Positions 7,235 through 15,483 of a stretch of DNA of 45,441 nt are shown in pieces. The position numbers and the translations under genes were made by a program. Origin of the DNA: Bacteroidales bacterium (GTDB lineage Bacteria; Bacteroidota; Bacteroidia; Bacteroidales; UBA932); contig JAFXNQ010000023.1 of NCBI GenBank assembly GCA_017529425.1, forward strand, positions 1 to 45,441. Reading direction: 5' to 3'. A model generated the notes under the pieces. That model did not search any database, had not been told where the DNA came from, and was given only the letters and a program-made list of their open reading frames with translations. Each line of letters starts with the position of its first letter. Within the stretch, counting starts at the first letter, position 1.

Positions 7235-8242
7235 CTACATCCTCAGCTTATCGAATGTCAGGCGGCCTAAGGAGCGGAAATAACGGAGCACTATACTGCC
7301 GTCGTAGCGACCCACGTCGTTGCCTTCTTCGCTGAAAGATGATACGTCTATATCCGGGGCCATACGCCGGAAGTCGCGTTTAGCCCGCCATACTGCTTTG
7401 AAATAGCTCCATCTACCAGTAAACAGATACACCAGGGACGATGCAAAATCAAGTACCTTGCGGATTGCCAGAATCTGCTGACGCTCGCTTGTAGGGAGAT
7501 TCTTGTGCAGCATCAACAGGCTGTTGCGGTAGTTCAGATAAAGCTTACGGGGATTCGCATTGTCAAGGGAGGCGCCTCCAAGGTGATATACAACCGCCTC
7601 GGGGACCGCCCATACCTGATGTCCCGCCAGTTTGGCCCGCCAGCAGAAATCAATCTCCTCCATGTGGGCAAAAAAGGTTTCGTCCAGGCCTCCCAGATAG
7701 TGATAGAGGTCGCTGCGCACCATCATACACGCCCCGCTTGCCCAGAAACACTGGTCGGGGTCATCATACTGCCCGCGGTCCTTCTCTATATTGGAGAGGA
7801 TCCGTCCGCGGCAGAACGGGTAACCATAGCGGTCTATGTAGCCGCCTGCAGCCCCGGCATATTCAAAACTGTCGCGCGCTGCCATCGAACGTATCTTGGG
7901 CTGGCAGATGCCGGCATCCGGGTTGTCCTCCATAAAGGTGGTAAGGGCCTCAAGCCAGCCGGGCGTAACCTCGACATCGGAATTCAAAAGCACATAATAA
8001 TCTGCCTCAACCAATTGCAGGGCGCGGTTGTAGCCACCTGCATAACCGTAGTTATGGTCAAGGGCTATCACCTCCACGGTGGGGTAATTGGACTGAAGCC
8101 AAGGCAGGGAATCATCGGTTGAGCCGTTGTCGGCCACTACTACGAAACAATTATCATTAGGGACATTATCAAGCAAAACCGGAACGAACCGCTCCATCAG
8201 GGAGCGGCCATTCCAGTTTAGTATGACTATCGCAACGTCCAT
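7235..8242 (-). CDS. Glycosyltransferase family 2 (rhamnosyltransferase-like)
   Basis: 335 residues, GT-A fold. MDVAIVILNWNGRSLMERF opens the nucleotide-binding region, VVADNGSTDDS follows, and YYVLLNSDVEVTPGWL holds the DxD-type metal/nucleotide motif (SDVEV) at about residues 85-100. FFAHMEEIDFCWRAKLAGHQVW and the following VVYHLGGAS are the usual acceptor-side blocks of WbbL/RfbF-type enzymes that add sugars to surface glycans. It starts directly at the stop of the peptide transporter gene. The rmlC gene at the head of the operon makes dTDP-L-rhamnose precursor, which fits a rhamnosyl donor, but that is inference. Last gene of the six-gene run. Confidence 0.88.
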   Translation of the reverse strand: MDVAIVILNWNGRSLMERFVPVLLDNVPNDNCFVVVADNGSTDDSLPWLQSNYPTVEVIALDHNYGYAGGYNRALQLVEADYYVLLNSDVEVTPGWLEALTTFMEDNPDAGICQPKIRSMAARDSFEYAGAAGGYIDRYGYPFCRGRILSNIEKDRGQYDDPDQCFWASGACMMVRSDLYHYLGGLDETFFAHMEEIDFCWRAKLAGHQVWAVPEAVVYHLGGASLDNANPRKLYLNYRNSLLMLHKNLPTSERQQILAIRKVLDFASSLVYLFTGRWSYFKAVWRAKRDFRRMAPDIDVSSFSEEGNDVGRYDGSIVLRYFRSLGRLTFDKLRM

Positions 8243-9772
8243 CTAACACTCAGAGGTGGCGGCCTCGAGCTTCTTCATCATCACGAACATGAAGACTGCA
8301 GATATGACGCATACGGCCAGGAACACGGCCCAAACAATCCACAACGGTAAATTGCCCCAGAGGTGTCCGCCTACCTGTACCAGGAAGTTGCCGAGTGCAG
8401 TTGCAACAAACCACATGCCCATCATCATACCCTTGTACTTGGGAGGTGCAACTTTTGAGACGAATGAAATACCCATCGGGCTCAGGAGCAACTCTCCGAA
8501 GGTGAGTACAAGATACACACTGATGAGCCAATATGGAGACACCAGAGTTTCAGGCATGCCAGCTGCACGCGCAGCGGCCTGGGTCTCAGGCGTATTGAGG
8601 CCGATGGAAGCAACCACCATAAGGGCAAAAGCAACGGCTGCCACAAGCATACCGTAGGCAATCTTGCGCGGTGCAGAGGGCTCCTTGCCCTTCTTTGCCA
8701 GGGCGCCGAAAATCGCCAGCGACACCGGAGTCAATGCAACTACATAGAAGGGATTAAAGTGCTGGAAAATGGGGGCGCTGATTTCGACAGAGCCCTCCAG
8801 GCGGGTGTATTGCCAGTAAAGATATGCACAGGCAACGGCAACTACGCCCACTCCAATCAGTTTGCCCCTGCCAGTCGCCTCCTTGTCAAAGATGGAGAAC
8901 AGAGCATATACAATTGCGATTACAGCCACCAGGTTCCATACATTGAACGGCATGGAAGCTATACCCTCGCTGCTGCGCTGGGTAAACTCGTCTGCAAAAT
9001 AAGTGAGTGTAAGGCCGTTCTGGTGGAATGACATCCAGAAGAAGATGACGACTGCAAACACCAGGAACAGGGCGACCATGCGTTTTTTTGTCTGCTCCGG
9101 AGTGAGGGTATCAACCACCTGCGCCTTTCCGTCTTTTGCGTGGCCGCCTTCCACATGCCTGAACCAGCTGCGGAATGCATAATAAATAGCTATGGAGACT
9201 ATCAAAGAAACGCATGCAACCGCAAAGGAGAAGTGATATGCGGAGTTGCCGTCAAAGCCCAGGCCAATTGCCCATTCCCTGATTTTGATAGCGGCAGTAG
9301 GTGCAAACAGGGCTCCTACGTTGATTGCCATATAGAAGAGAGAGAAGCCTGAATCACGTTTAGATGCGTACTGGGGGTCGTTGTACAAATCTCCGACCAT
9401 AACCTGAAGGTTGCCCTTGAACAAACCTGTGCCAAAACCAATCAACAGAAGTGCCGCCAGCATCCCGACAAGGGCCACAGTGCCGCTTCCAAGAGGGATG
9501 GAGAGCAACAGATATCCGAGGAACATCACAATAATACCGGATGTCACCATCTTCCCATAGCCGAATTTATCTGCAAGGATACCTCCGACGAGGGGGAAGA
9601 AATACACAAACATCAAAAACGAGCTGTAAATCAGTCCGGCCGTACTGGCAGAAAGGCCAAAGTTTGCCCTGAGGAACAAGGCAAATACGGCAATCATCGT
9701 ATAATAGCCAAAGCGCTCGCCTGTATTGGCCAGCGCAAGGGCAAACAAACCCTTTGGTTGATTCTTGAACAT
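8243..9772 (-). CDS. Peptide MFS transporter (POT/PTR family)
   Basis: 509 residues with 12-14 membrane helices. POT signatures are present: the helix-1 ER motif as NTGERFGYYTM, GGILADKFGYGKMV in the first loop, and the PTR2 signature FSLFYMAINVGALFAP (about residues 140-156). The family imports di- and tripeptides by proton symport across the inner membrane. It follows pepD after 19 bases, a natural pairing: dipeptide uptake with an intracellular dipeptidase. Its ATG-proximal residues MFKNQPKGLFALALANTGERF fit the family start. Confidence 0.92.
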   Translation of the reverse strand: MFKNQPKGLFALALANTGERFGYYTMIAVFALFLRANFGLSASTAGLIYSSFLMFVYFFPLVGGILADKFGYGKMVTSGIIVMFLGYLLLSIPLGSGTVALVGMLAALLLIGFGTGLFKGNLQVMVGDLYNDPQYASKRDSGFSLFYMAINVGALFAPTAAIKIREWAIGLGFDGNSAYHFSFAVACVSLIVSIAIYYAFRSWFRHVEGGHAKDGKAQVVDTLTPEQTKKRMVALFLVFAVVIFFWMSFHQNGLTLTYFADEFTQRSSEGIASMPFNVWNLVAVIAIVYALFSIFDKEATGRGKLIGVGVVAVACAYLYWQYTRLEGSVEISAPIFQHFNPFYVVALTPVSLAIFGALAKKGKEPSAPRKIAYGMLVAAVAFALMVVASIGLNTPETQAAARAAGMPETLVSPYWLISVYLVLTFGELLLSPMGISFVSKVAPPKYKGMMMGMWFVATALGNFLVQVGGHLWGNLPLWIVWAVFLAVCVISAVFMFVMMKKLEAATSEC

Positions 9773-9791
9773 ATTCTAAATCTATTTACAA

Positions 9792-11255
9792 TTACTTCTT
9801 GGGCGCGTTCTCAAGCACTTTCACGACAAAATCCCAGAATTTGCCAACTGAGGCTACGTTCACGCGCTCGTCGGGGGAATGGGGAGAACACAAGGTCGGG
9901 CCTATGGAGACCATATCGAGTCCCTTATATGTTGCTCCGATTATGCCACACTCAAGACCGGCGTGGATTGCCATAACCAGAGGCTCCTTACCGTACATCT
10001 CCTTGTAAACCCGCTTCATCTCTGCCAGTATGGGAGATTTCATATCGGGTTGCCAGCCGGAATAGCTGCCGGTAAAATCGACCTTTGCTCCGGCGAGCTC
10101 CATCACGCTGCGCATACTCTCTGCAAGGTAATTCTTCGCGCTGTCTACACTGCTTCGCAGCAGGCAGTCAATCTCTATCGCCTTGCCGTTGGAGCGGACC
10201 ATAGCCAGATTGTTTGAGGTCTCGACCAGGCCGGGAACATCGGCACTCATCCTGGCCACGCCATTTGGACAGCCCAGCACAGCTTTGGCCATCCTGAGCG
10301 CAACCCCGCCACGCATCACGCGCACTGCGGCATGTGGCTCAAGAGACATGTCAAAACCGCCGTCAACACTACCTATCTCGTTCTTGATGGCATCACGGGT
10401 GCAGTTCACAATCTCCTTAAGGCCACCCGCTTTGCCGGCAGGTACGGCCACAACAGCAACACATTCGCGCGGAATTGCGTTGCGCAGGTTACCGCCAGCT
10501 ATGGATGCGAGACGCCCCTCTATATCACGCAAAACCGGCACCAGGACGCGGGCCATAGCCTTGTTGGCATTGCCCCTCCCCTCGTTGATCTCCATACCGG
10601 AGTGACCGCCACGGAGACCCTTCACAGTAATCTTGAAGAACTTGTACCCCTTGGGAGCTTTTTCTGTGGTGTAAGGGAAGCTGAAGTGTGCGTCAAGACC
10701 TCCGGCACAACCGACATATATCTCACCCTCTGTCTCGGAATCGAGATTGAGCAGGATTTCCCCTTTGAGTTTGCCCGGCTCCAGATTGAAGGCACCGGTC
10801 ATTCCGGTCTCTTCATCAATGGTGAAGAGAGCCTCTACGGGACCATGCTTGAGGTCCTTAGCCTCCAGGATAGCCATCGCCGTAGCCACCCCCATACCAT
10901 CGTCAGCGCCAAGGGTGGTGCCACGTGCCTTCACCCACTTCTCGCCGTCAATCTCATATTCGTAGGCATCCACGGGATCCTTCTCCCAGTCGTGGGGAGT
11001 ATCAGCATTGTTCTGAGGTACCATATCAAGGTGGCACTGCAGGATAATGCCTTTGCGGTTCTCCATCCCGGGTGTCGCAGGTTTGCGGATGATTACGTTG
11101 CCAATCGGATCGCGATATGTATCAAGGCCGTTGTCGTGGCCAAACTTCTCTATGAATTCCACCGCCTTGTGCTCTTTTTTGCTGGGGCGGGGGATCTGGG
11201 TGAGCGCATAAAAGTTTTTCCATACGCGCTCCGGTTTCAATGATGCTATGCTCAT
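9792..11255 (-). CDS. pepD: Aminoacyl-histidine dipeptidase (M20 family)
   Basis: 487 residues, full length for bacterial PepD (carnosinase-like). M20 metallopeptidase motifs: LQCHLDMVP (metal His and Asp), ARGTTLGADDGMGVA (bridging Asp), TIDEETGMTGA (catalytic Glu), LNLDSETEGEIYVG, IHAGLECGII and CSPHSPDERVN (metal His near the C-terminus). A lid/dimerisation domain lies in the middle (about 200-380). PepD cleaves beta-Ala-His and a range of dipeptides in the cytoplasm. It lies 19 bases downstream of the DUF4831 gene and just upstream of the peptide transporter. Confidence 0.95.
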   Translation of the reverse strand: MSIASLKPERVWKNFYALTQIPRPSKKEHKAVEFIEKFGHDNGLDTYRDPIGNVIIRKPATPGMENRKGIILQCHLDMVPQNNADTPHDWEKDPVDAYEYEIDGEKWVKARGTTLGADDGMGVATAMAILEAKDLKHGPVEALFTIDEETGMTGAFNLEPGKLKGEILLNLDSETEGEIYVGCAGGLDAHFSFPYTTEKAPKGYKFFKITVKGLRGGHSGMEINEGRGNANKAMARVLVPVLRDIEGRLASIAGGNLRNAIPRECVAVVAVPAGKAGGLKEIVNCTRDAIKNEIGSVDGGFDMSLEPHAAVRVMRGGVALRMAKAVLGCPNGVARMSADVPGLVETSNNLAMVRSNGKAIEIDCLLRSSVDSAKNYLAESMRSVMELAGAKVDFTGSYSGWQPDMKSPILAEMKRVYKEMYGKEPLVMAIHAGLECGIIGATYKGLDMVSIGPTLCSPHSPDERVNVASVGKFWDFVVKVLENAPKK

Positions 11256-11274
11256 ATCTTTTTCTGGTTAAGAT

Positions 11275-12312
11275 TTACAGGGAAAACGAGAGAGTCTCTC
11301 CAAACTGGTACATCGGGATGCGGGTCTGAAGCAGCATCTGGCTGCCGTCCATAACGCGCGCCGTTGCAGTGCGCGGCACCCTGTACAATATGCCGTTATT
11401 CTTACCTGAAGAAGCAGGGGTCACCTTTTCTTCCATTTGCAAGTCAAGCACTATCGGCCGTCCGGAGAGGTCACTTGGGGGGAGCAGGCCCTCGGTATCG
11501 GAGAGGCGGAATGCAACATACTTATTATCCTTGCTGTCGGCCTTGGGCACGACGTCAAAGTTCATTGTCTGGACAGACTCTACAGTGGTACCATAGAACA
11601 GGCTCATATACTCCTCTTCCATACGGAGCAGCTCCTGGATAGCAGCCGCCATTGCCTCGCCGCTATATGTGGCATCAGTGTCGCCCGTGACAATCGCCAT
11701 ACGCATATTGCGGAGCTTAAAGATAGTGGCGGCTGTCTCTGCCGCCTTTTTCTCTGCAGATTTCTCTACAACCTGACTCTGAGATACCGCTACCCGTTCG
11801 TAGCCACTGGAGGTCTTGACGGTCTTGTATAGGGTCGTGGTGGCGGTAGACAGGTTATTCTCTACATCTTTCCCGGCGAACTGCTCGTTGCCCGCCAATG
11901 ATGGGAAGCGCCACACCTCTTCCTTGCCTGTGTAACTGTCAGATGCCACTACCAGGCCCTGGGAGCAGAGGTCCAGAAAACCGTTCCCGGCTCCGTTTTT
12001 AAGGTTGACAGTGAGGCGGACCGACGGATCTGCCTCGAGATATGGCACGAGGCGGATTGTTTTCAAGTAATAGTTGACCTGGTTGGAGGTACGGGCTTCG
12101 CTGCCCATATACTTTTTCGCATACTGCGCATAGGGACCGGCTATAAAATCTTCTCGTACCGCATCCACACAGAAGGTAATGGAGGTGACGGGAAGTGAAT
12201 ATACCACAGTTCCGGAAGGGATGTTTTTTGCTGCCGGATATGCCTGTGCAAACATCTCTGCGGGGAGAACCAGCACCAGGGCGGCAATCATCAACTTTAA
12301 TGTAGTTTTCAT
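11275..12312 (-). CDS. DUF4831 family secreted protein
   Basis: 345 residues with a signal peptide (MKTTLKLMIAALVLVLPAEMFAQ). The remainder resembles DUF4831 proteins of Bacteroidota in size and composition: SGTVVYSLPVTSITFCVDAVRE, a central alanine-rich helical region with KKAAETAATIFKLRNMRMAIVTGD, and a late beta-rich part with GILYRVPRTATARVMDG. Function unknown; export suggests an envelope role. The start at 12312 is preferred over 12342 because it begins the signal peptide and avoids overlap with the acyltransferase stop at 12318. Family name from memory. Confidence 0.7.
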   Translation of the reverse strand: MKTTLKLMIAALVLVLPAEMFAQAYPAAKNIPSGTVVYSLPVTSITFCVDAVREDFIAGPYAQYAKKYMGSEARTSNQVNYYLKTIRLVPYLEADPSVRLTVNLKNGAGNGFLDLCSQGLVVASDSYTGKEEVWRFPSLAGNEQFAGKDVENNLSTATTTLYKTVKTSSGYERVAVSQSQVVEKSAEKKAAETAATIFKLRNMRMAIVTGDTDATYSGEAMAAAIQELLRMEEEYMSLFYGTTVESVQTMNFDVVPKADSKDNKYVAFRLSDTEGLLPPSDLSGRPIVLDLQMEEKVTPASSGKNNGILYRVPRTATARVMDGSQMLLQTRIPMYQFGETLSFSL

Positions 12313-12317
12313 ATCGT

Positions 12318-13247
12318 TTAGTTTTTTATCTCTTTGCTGCAATTGTAGGGCCAGAGGTTTTTCCAGCGCTTATGGCTCCAAAGCCAGTTTTCTTTGCGCG
12401 CAAGGACGTCCCTCTCAAGCAGAGCGGCGTATGTGTCTGTCACCGACCCCTGCCCTTCCAGCGAAGCATCGGAACAAATTTGCGAAATTTTAATGACATA
12501 TTCACCTCTTTTGACTCTGTCCAGATAAAGATATAACACCGGAAGGTGTAATTTGCGGGCTATCACCTCCCCTCCGTTGTGCCATTCGGTGGGCAAAGAG
12601 AGGAATGTGTTGGTATGGGCAACGCCGCTGTACGGGTATTGATCTGCAATAAAAAAGTATACCCGTTTCTGCCTGCGGTGCTCCAGCATATAACGGAGTA
12701 TCTTGTGAGATGGTATCAGGCTGTCCGGGGCACTGAGCCGCTTGCGGCGCATCAGCAAAAACAGTTGTTCCGAAAGGGGACTGTGGAGCGTCTGGTAGGC
12801 GGCCGTCATATCTTTTATCCCAAAAGAGGGCTGCTGCATATAGTGGAGCAAATCACTGGACAGCTCCCAGTTGCCCGTGTGCGCAAGCAGCACAACCACA
12901 GAAGGGGAGCTCTCAAACGACGCGTTAATCACTTTTTCTGATTCCGGATCGACCTTGTAAAATCCCTTGCGGCGGATATAGTTGCCACTGCGAGTCATTG
13001 CCCAAACCATCTCGCAAACCACGTCGGACAGGTATTGATAGTAATCTCTCCTTATCGCATCCCTCTCCCTTTGAGGCATATCCGGGAAGGCCCCTTTCAG
13101 GTTAGTGTCAATCACATCGCGGCGATACTTGAAAACATCGCCCAGCAGCCAGCCAAGGATATCTGCAAACAGGTAGTGGACCCGCAGCGGAAGCAGCGAG
13201 AGCAGGTACAAAGGGGCCACCAGCAGATATGCCAGAATACGGTACAT
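12318..13247 (-). CDS. Lysophospholipid/lipid A acyltransferase (LpxL/HtrB family)
   Basis: 309 residues with an N-terminal membrane segment (LLVAPLYLLSLLPLRVHYLFADILGWLL). The acyltransferase motif VVLLAHTGNWELSSDL (about residues 118-133) carries the HxxxxE catalytic pair as HTGNWE. VYFFIADQYPYSG and FLSLPTEWHNGGEVIARKLHLPVLY correspond to later family blocks. LpxL/LpxM enzymes add secondary acyl chains to lipid A at the inner membrane face. The gene starts in a TGAGATG junction with the rmlC stop, so the two are translationally close. Confidence 0.9.
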   Translation of the reverse strand: MYRILAYLLVAPLYLLSLLPLRVHYLFADILGWLLGDVFKYRRDVIDTNLKGAFPDMPQRERDAIRRDYYQYLSDVVCEMVWAMTRSGNYIRRKGFYKVDPESEKVINASFESSPSVVVLLAHTGNWELSSDLLHYMQQPSFGIKDMTAAYQTLHSPLSEQLFLLMRRKRLSAPDSLIPSHKILRYMLEHRRQKRVYFFIADQYPYSGVAHTNTFLSLPTEWHNGGEVIARKLHLPVLYLYLDRVKRGEYVIKISQICSDASLEGQGSVTDTYAALLERDVLARKENWLWSHKRWKNLWPYNCSKEIKN

Positions 13248-13248
13248 C

Positions 13249-13785
13249 TCAACTGTTTAAAAATGGCGCTACGCGGTCTTTTGCAGAGAGTATCACTTCG
13301 GATTCGTCCAGCATCCACTTCACATCGATATCGGGATCATTCCAGCGGAAAGACCCTTCCGATGCCGGATTGTAATAGTTGTCACATTTGTACTGGAAGA
13401 TGGTGTCGTCCTCCAGCACCGCAAATCCGTGCGCGAATCCGCGCGGGATAAAGATCATACGATGGTTATCTGCGGAGAGCTCTACTGAAACATACTTGCC
13501 GAATGTAGGTGAACCTTCCCTGATATCCACCGCAACGTCCTGCACGCGACCCTTCACCACTCTCACAAGCTTTGCCTGCGCCGCCTCCCCTTTTTGGAAA
13601 TGCAACCCGCGCAGCACCCCCCGTCTGGCCGACCATGACTCGTTGTCCTGCACAAATTCAACGTCTGCTACCTCCCTGCGGAACTCATCTGAGCGGAAAC
13701 TCTCAAAAAAGTAACCCCGCTCGTCGCCAAACACCTTTGGCTCGATAATCACAGGCCCCTCTATATCGGTTTTGATGTAGTTCAT
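13249..13785 (-). CDS. rfbC: dTDP-4-dehydrorhamnose 3,5-epimerase
   Basis: 178 residues, the standard length for RmlC/RfbC cupins. Motifs: GDERGYFFESFR near the N-terminus, FVQDNESWSARRGVLRGLHFQ (catalytic His in RGLHFQ), VRVVKGRVQDVAVDIREGSPTFGK and FIPRGFAHGFAVLED. It makes dTDP-4-dehydro-L-rhamnose in nucleotide-sugar synthesis for surface glycans. First gene of a six-gene minus-strand run. The other rml genes are not in the window. A near-consensus -7 box GATATTTG (13803-13796) lies just upstream. Confidence 0.95.
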   Translation of the reverse strand: MNYIKTDIEGPVIIEPKVFGDERGYFFESFRSDEFRREVADVEFVQDNESWSARRGVLRGLHFQKGEAAQAKLVRVVKGRVQDVAVDIREGSPTFGKYVSVELSADNHRMIFIPRGFAHGFAVLEDDTIFQYKCDNYYNPASEGSFRWNDPDIDVKWMLDESEVILSAKDRVAPFLNS

Positions 13786-13852
13786 ATCATTATTTCAAAT
13801 ATCTTTCGAATATACGAATTTCTATGTAAATCCATTTTTATACCTTTACTGT

Positions 13853-14431
13853 ATGAGCAAGATTAAAACTGTAGCTGTGTATCTCGGCTCGCGGACCGGC
13901 AAGGGACCCGAGTACGTAAATAATGCCTGCCGCCTGGGGCGACTGCTGGCAGAAAACGGCATCAAAATCGTGTACGGAGGTGCGTCGGTGGGTACAATGA
14001 AGGCCCTGGCCGACGGATGTTCTGCAGCGGGCGGACATATTACCGGCGTATTCCCGTCAGGCTTCAAGGGGAAGAGGGACAACGCCGCCGCCAGCATCCA
14101 CGTTGGTCCTGAAGGGGTTGACCTGAGTGAAACCATCTATGTTATTGACATCGCAGAGCGCATTGCCACGATGGAGCGCCTCTCCGACGCAATGATATTC
14201 CTCCCAGGCAGTTTCGGCACGATGACCGAGGCCTTCAGCTGGATGGAGGGCTGGCAGCTCGGCTATCACACCAAGCCCGCCTTTTGTCTGAATACCGATG
14301 GATATTATGACGGCCTGCTGACTCAGATGCGCACCATGGTCACCGCCGGATTCATGGACAGTGACGACATGAACCTCCTGCACATTGACTCCAATCCAGA
14401 CACACTAGTAAATCTCCTCATTTCACTCTAA
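13853..14431 (+). CDS. LOG family protein (TIGR00730-like)
   Basis: 192 residues with a Rossmann-like fold: KTVAVYLGSRTGKGPEYVNNACRLGRLLAENGIKIVYGGASVGTMKALADG, then ITGVFPSGF and the motif MIFLPGSFGTMTEAFSWMEGWQLGYHTKP. LOG proteins are phosphoribohydrolases that release the base from nucleoside 5'-monophosphates. The usual PGGxGTxxE block reads PGSFGTMTE here, so one Gly is Ser, while the catalytic Glu is kept; YGGGxxGLM is also altered to YGGASVGTM. It may be a divergent subfamily. Near-consensus TACCTTTA (13841-13848) lies just upstream. Confidence 0.85.
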   Translation: MSKIKTVAVYLGSRTGKGPEYVNNACRLGRLLAENGIKIVYGGASVGTMKALADGCSAAGGHITGVFPSGFKGKRDNAAASIHVGPEGVDLSETIYVIDIAERIATMERLSDAMIFLPGSFGTMTEAFSWMEGWQLGYHTKPAFCLNTDGYYDGLLTQMRTMVTAGFMDSDDMNLLHIDSNPDTLVNLLISL

Positions 14432-14469
14432 CCAGAGAGACACTCCTCTACAAGAGCACTACGAAAAAA

Positions 14470-14778
14470 CTATAGTATCCTTACGGTGACTTGACGTCCA
14501 AGACCTCTGAACAGCTTTACCAATGTGGAAAGTTGAACGTCCGTACGTCCCTTTTCTACCCTGGAAATAAAACTTTTCTTGGTACCAATCCTATCAGCTA
14601 ACTGCTCTTGGGTAAGGCCAGCCCTTAACCGCTCCAGTTTGAGTTGTTCTCCTATGACAAAAGCATCGCACTCCATATCAAACTGAGCACGTTCAGGGGA
14701 GCCAACTTCGCCAAAATCTTCCTTTATAAGATCCTCGATTGGGGTAATATCCATTTCTTTAGGGTTAATCTTGTTCAT
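14470..14778 (-). CDS. XRE/HigA-type antitoxin
   Basis: 102 residues with a C-terminal helix-turn-helix: LERLRAGLTQEQLADRIGTKKSFISRVEKGRTDVQLSTLVKLFRGLG, a clear Cro/XRE DNA-binding domain, preceded by an acidic N-terminal part that typically contacts the toxin. The start at 14778 overlaps the end of the toxin frame, the usual higBA arrangement in which toxin precedes antitoxin. The antitoxin frame is intact although the toxin is broken, so it may persist as a stand-alone repressor or an anti-addiction factor. The likely binding site is the palindrome at 15117-15136. Confidence 0.85.
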   Translation of the reverse strand: MNKINPKEMDITPIEDLIKEDFGEVGSPERAQFDMECDAFVIGEQLKLERLRAGLTQEQLADRIGTKKSFISRVEKGRTDVQLSTLVKLFRGLGRQVTVRIL

Positions 14779-15107
14779 TTTTCTTTTCTGTTTTCTGTGC
14801 AAAATACTTTTTCATCAAAGCTTCCGCCTTATCCAAAACCTCGCTGGGCGTCTTCTGGGTTTTCTTCTGAAATCCATTGAATAAGACAACAATGTTACCT
14901 TCATCAAAACAAGTATTCTAATCGTATCTCAAATAATCCCTTTCTCCCCTTAATTGCTTGTAAGAACTTGGTCGGCACAACTTCTACTCTCATTATCAAG
15001 GTCATAACTTGATACAGCTTCTTCAGCGCCTCTCTATCCAACGTTCTCCTAAAGGTCTTGAAATGATCTTCGAATACAATCAAACGCCGCACATTCTCCT
15101 TCTCCAT
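14765..15107 (-). pseudogene. HigB/Gp49-like toxin, frameshifted
   Basis: The first frame gives MEKENVRRLIVFEDHFKTFR through LQAIKGRKGLFEIRLEYLF and stops at 14904-14906. The shifted frame then continues with CFDEGNIVVLFNGFQKKTQK and TPSEVLDKAEALMKKYF to a stop at 14765-14767, overlapping the antitoxin start. Together the two pieces make a RelE/HigB-type (phage Gp49-like) mRNA-cleaving toxin. The expected stretch between LEY and CFDEGN (about nine residues, typically of the ESNIYRIFC type) is absent, so a deletion of roughly 26 bases near 14918-14926 explains both the lost segment and the frame change. The remaining first frame of about 67 residues lacks the C-terminal strands and should not be active. 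Confidence 0.8.
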
Positions 15108-15113
15108 ACGCCA

Positions 15114-15145
15114 CAAAGTTAACTAATTAGTAAACTATTCCCAAA
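15114..15145 (-). promoter_or_regulatory. Promoter of the toxin-antitoxin module
   Basis: Reading leftwards, TTTG (15145-15142), 20 bases, then TAACTTTG (15121-15114), 7 bases before the toxin start at 15107. A good match to the Bacteroides primary promoter. Confidence 0.65.
15117..15136. promoter_or_regulatory. Operator-like palindrome for the antitoxin
   Basis: A 20-base palindrome with nine of ten pairs matching (AGTT-A-ACTAATTAGT-A-AACT) spans the -7 box and the spacer. HigA antitoxins repress their own operon by binding such sites. A second inverted repeat, CGGTGA/TCACCG, lies upstream at 15151-15169. Confidence 0.5.
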
Positions 15146-15417
15146 TTCTTCGGTGATAGAATTTCACCGCTGTTGAAAGGTACACCATACCGACATTTTA
15201 TCCAAATGGATAACTTAAAAGGTAAGACTGAAAAGACTGCATTGGGGCAAAGGCCCAACTTGTGGCCGGGGGGCAGAAGCCTTCAGTGACCATCAACATA
15301 CCGCTCAGTGCATATATAGTCCGTAATTTGAATGCTTTCAAGGGCTAATTATTGCCCAGAAAGCATTGCTAGCGGAGGCTCAGCACTTTGCGGTCCGGAC
15401 AAGTCCCGGTATGATGG
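15146..15417. other. Gene-free stretch between toxin-antitoxin module and rpiB-like gene
   Basis: No intact gene is visible. One stop-to-stop frame on the plus strand (15229-15348) reads GAKAQLVAGGQKPSVTINIP and then LSAYIVRNLNAFKG before its stop. It has no start codon and could be the tail of a lost gene, but I do not recognise it. The hairpin CGGTGA/TCACCG (15151-15169) is the only clear structure. Confidence 0.4.
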
Positions 15418-15419
15418 AC

Positions 15420-15464
15420 AAAAAAAGAAGGGGTATCCCGCTCAGGAATACACCTTCTTTTTTT
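15420..15464 (-). terminator. Intrinsic terminator of the rpiB-like operon
   Basis: On the minus strand AAAAAAGAAGG pairs with CCTTCTTTTTT around an unpaired centre of about 21 bases, with the T-run at the downstream side. It lies 20 bases beyond the stop of the gene ending at 15484. Confidence 0.7.
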
Positions 15465-15483
15465 GCGATACTGGTTAACCGCG

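Noticed and set aside
15229-15348. Open stretch ending NLNAFKG as a small gene
   Set aside because: No start codon, no promoter, no recognisable family; at most a remnant.
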